A stretch of DNA of 7,306 bases from Prolixibacteraceae bacterium (lineage in GTDB: Bacteria > Bacteroidota > Bacteroidia > Bacteroidales > Prolixibacteraceae), in NCBI GenBank assembly GCA_023228025.1, contig JALOCD010000155.1, positions 1 to 7,306 on the forward strand. The letters are read 5' to 3'. The first letter of the stretch is position 1; each line of letters opens with the position of its first letter. The translations under genes and the position numbers were made by a program. This document shows positions 6,272-7,306 of the stretch, piece after piece. The notes under the pieces are model-generated. The model ran no database searches. It saw only the letters and a program-made list of their open reading frames with translations, and had not been told where the DNA came from.

Positions 6272-7306
6272 TCACTCCAATACATGCATTACCCGAATTG
6301 TTACAGGTCCCAGCAACCCCGAGTCAAGTAATGGATCGCCCTTCTTCCACAGACGCCATGAAGTGAAACTCTCCCTCCCTGATGGACTAGCCTTTTCTAC
6401 TGTTATCCATTCAGGCCATGCGCTTTGTTTCATCGTTCCGTTTGGATTCCGTTCGCTGTCTTCATGCAGGTTCTCATCTCCAATCTGCCGATTGACCCAT
6501 AAATTAACCACTTCAATTCTAAGATTGTTCTCGCCTGAATGGACGAAAGAGGTGATATCCAGCTCATAAGGCGCCTTCCACAAAATGCCTGTTTCCCTGT
6601 TGTTGATGAAAACTTTTGCCATTACCTGAACCCTTCCCAAATCGAGATGAAGCTGAACGCCCTTTTTTAGCATATTGTCCGGAACATGCATGGTAGTTTG
6701 GTACTTTCCCGTTCCCGAAAAATAGTTGACCTCCTTGTTGTCCAAAGAGGTCCACGACTCCAACCTGATAAGCTTCAATTCGGTAGTCTGACCGGTTTTC
6801 ATCGGAAAGCTGAGCCTCCAGGGGCCCACTATTTGCCATGATTGATCTGCTGCCGGGACAACCAATGTTGATTTTTTGCCCCCTGTATTGGTGAATTCAT
6901 AGTTACCAGGAGCGGATACAGACCCATTCAGGAAAAAGAATTTTTCCAACTGCTGGCTGTTTTCGCTCGAAGATTTTACTGTACCATTTTGCATAACTGA
7001 CTCTCCATTCCAGGTTACATCAGTGATGCACTTAGTATCCGGCTCATTTTCAGGATAAAAAACAATAAATCCGCTGCCGGCCGGGTCCAGCAGAACAGGG
7101 ACCCTTGTCGTCTCCCCCTCGCCAGGACTATAGGCAGTAATCGCCCTAATGTGCCCGGTTTCTGGATCCCACCACGCGGGCCGTTTACCCTTTACCCGAA
7201 AAGTGCAGTTGGCTACCACGGCCGAATCGGAGCCGTTCGCGATAAAATAAATGTCAGCATCTTTTATTCTCCGATGGATGTATCTCAATTTTTGGTCTGA
7301 AGTAAA
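6272..7306 (-). CDS. C-terminal part of a GH106-like glycoside hydrolase (alpha-L-rhamnosidase group), 5' end off window
   Basis: The frame is open to the right edge, giving 344 visible residues; the true start lies outside. An in-frame TTG at 7286-7288 is not a start. Residues 7-85 carry LRYIHRRIKDADIYFIANGS, then FRVKGKRPAWWDPETG and FIVFYPENEP, typical of the domain after the catalytic barrel in GH106-like rhamnosidases. Residues about 155-344 are a GH2-type sugar-binding jelly roll: IVGPWRLSF, NYFSGTGKYQTTM, LDLGRVQVMAKVFIN, GILWKAPYELDIT, NLWVNRQIGDE and a closing SGLLGPVTIRV. The catalytic residues are not in view. Such enzymes are usually secreted or periplasmic and remove rhamnose from pectin or other glycans within polysaccharide utilisation loci. 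The family is well supported; the sugar specificity is not. Confidence 0.85.
   Translation of the reverse strand, partial: FTSDQKLRYIHRRIKDADIYFIANGSDSAVVANCTFRVKGKRPAWWDPETGHIRAITAYSPGEGETTRVPVLLDPAGSGFIVFYPENEPDTKCITDVTWNGESVMQNGTVKSSSENSQQLEKFFFLNGSVSAPGNYEFTNTGGKKSTLVVPAADQSWQIVGPWRLSFPMKTGQTTELKLIRLESWTSLDNKEVNYFSGTGKYQTTMHVPDNMLKKGVQLHLDLGRVQVMAKVFINNRETGILWKAPYELDITSFVHSGENNLRIEVVNLWVNRQIGDENLHEDSERNPNGTMKQSAWPEWITVEKASPSGRESFTSWRLWKKGDPLLDSGLLGPVTIRVMHVLE

Noticed and set aside
6169..6366. Plus-strand frame of 65 codons after the small gene
   Set aside because: It begins inside the 54-aa gene in another frame and runs into the antisense of the glycoside hydrolase; nothing recognisable is encoded.

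Overview
The window looks like chromosomal DNA from a member of the Bacteroidota, most likely a Bacteroidales-type anaerobe. The evidence is the gene content: a lamin-tail-domain surface protein with a FlgD/CHU-like C-terminal domain, a large GH106/GH2-like glycoside hydrolase, and a Tat-type DUF362 protein paired with a polyferredoxin. Further support comes from A/T-rich start regions without clear Shine-Dalgarno sequences, TAnnTTTG-type -7 boxes, and heptanucleotide repeats between genes. The assignment comes from reading the sequence, not from a database search.

Region 1 (1-2993, minus strand) holds three genes reading leftward: a secreted lamin-tail-domain protein, a Tat-exported DUF362 protein, and a membrane-bound NapH/YccM-like polyferredoxin cut by the left window edge. 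The last two overlap in a TAATG and are almost certainly co-translated. Together they look like a membrane/periplasmic iron-sulfur redox module of unknown substrate.

Region 2 (2994-5595) begins with a divergent 309-bp spacer carrying a tandem heptamer array. It is followed by asd (aspartate-semialdehyde dehydrogenase, plus strand) and hflX (ribosome-associated GTPase, minus strand). These two genes converge on a long repeat-built hairpin that probably terminates both. Both are housekeeping genes and look intact.

Region 3 (5596-6271) is a decayed or accessory patch. A good -7 box leads into a gene whose start and end survive as 22 and 30 codons in different frames, with the middle missing. 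Four bases later comes an intact 54-aa lysine-rich small protein. From memory, the two ends match one Bacteroidota acetyltransferase-like protein of about 170 aa, so this appears to be a two-gene cassette with its first gene collapsed by internal deletion. It is the most unusual part of the window.

Region 4 (6272-7306, minus strand) is the C-terminal third or so of a large glycoside hydrolase resembling the alpha-L-rhamnosidase GH106 group, cut by the right edge. It suggests a plant- or host-glycan degradation locus to the right.
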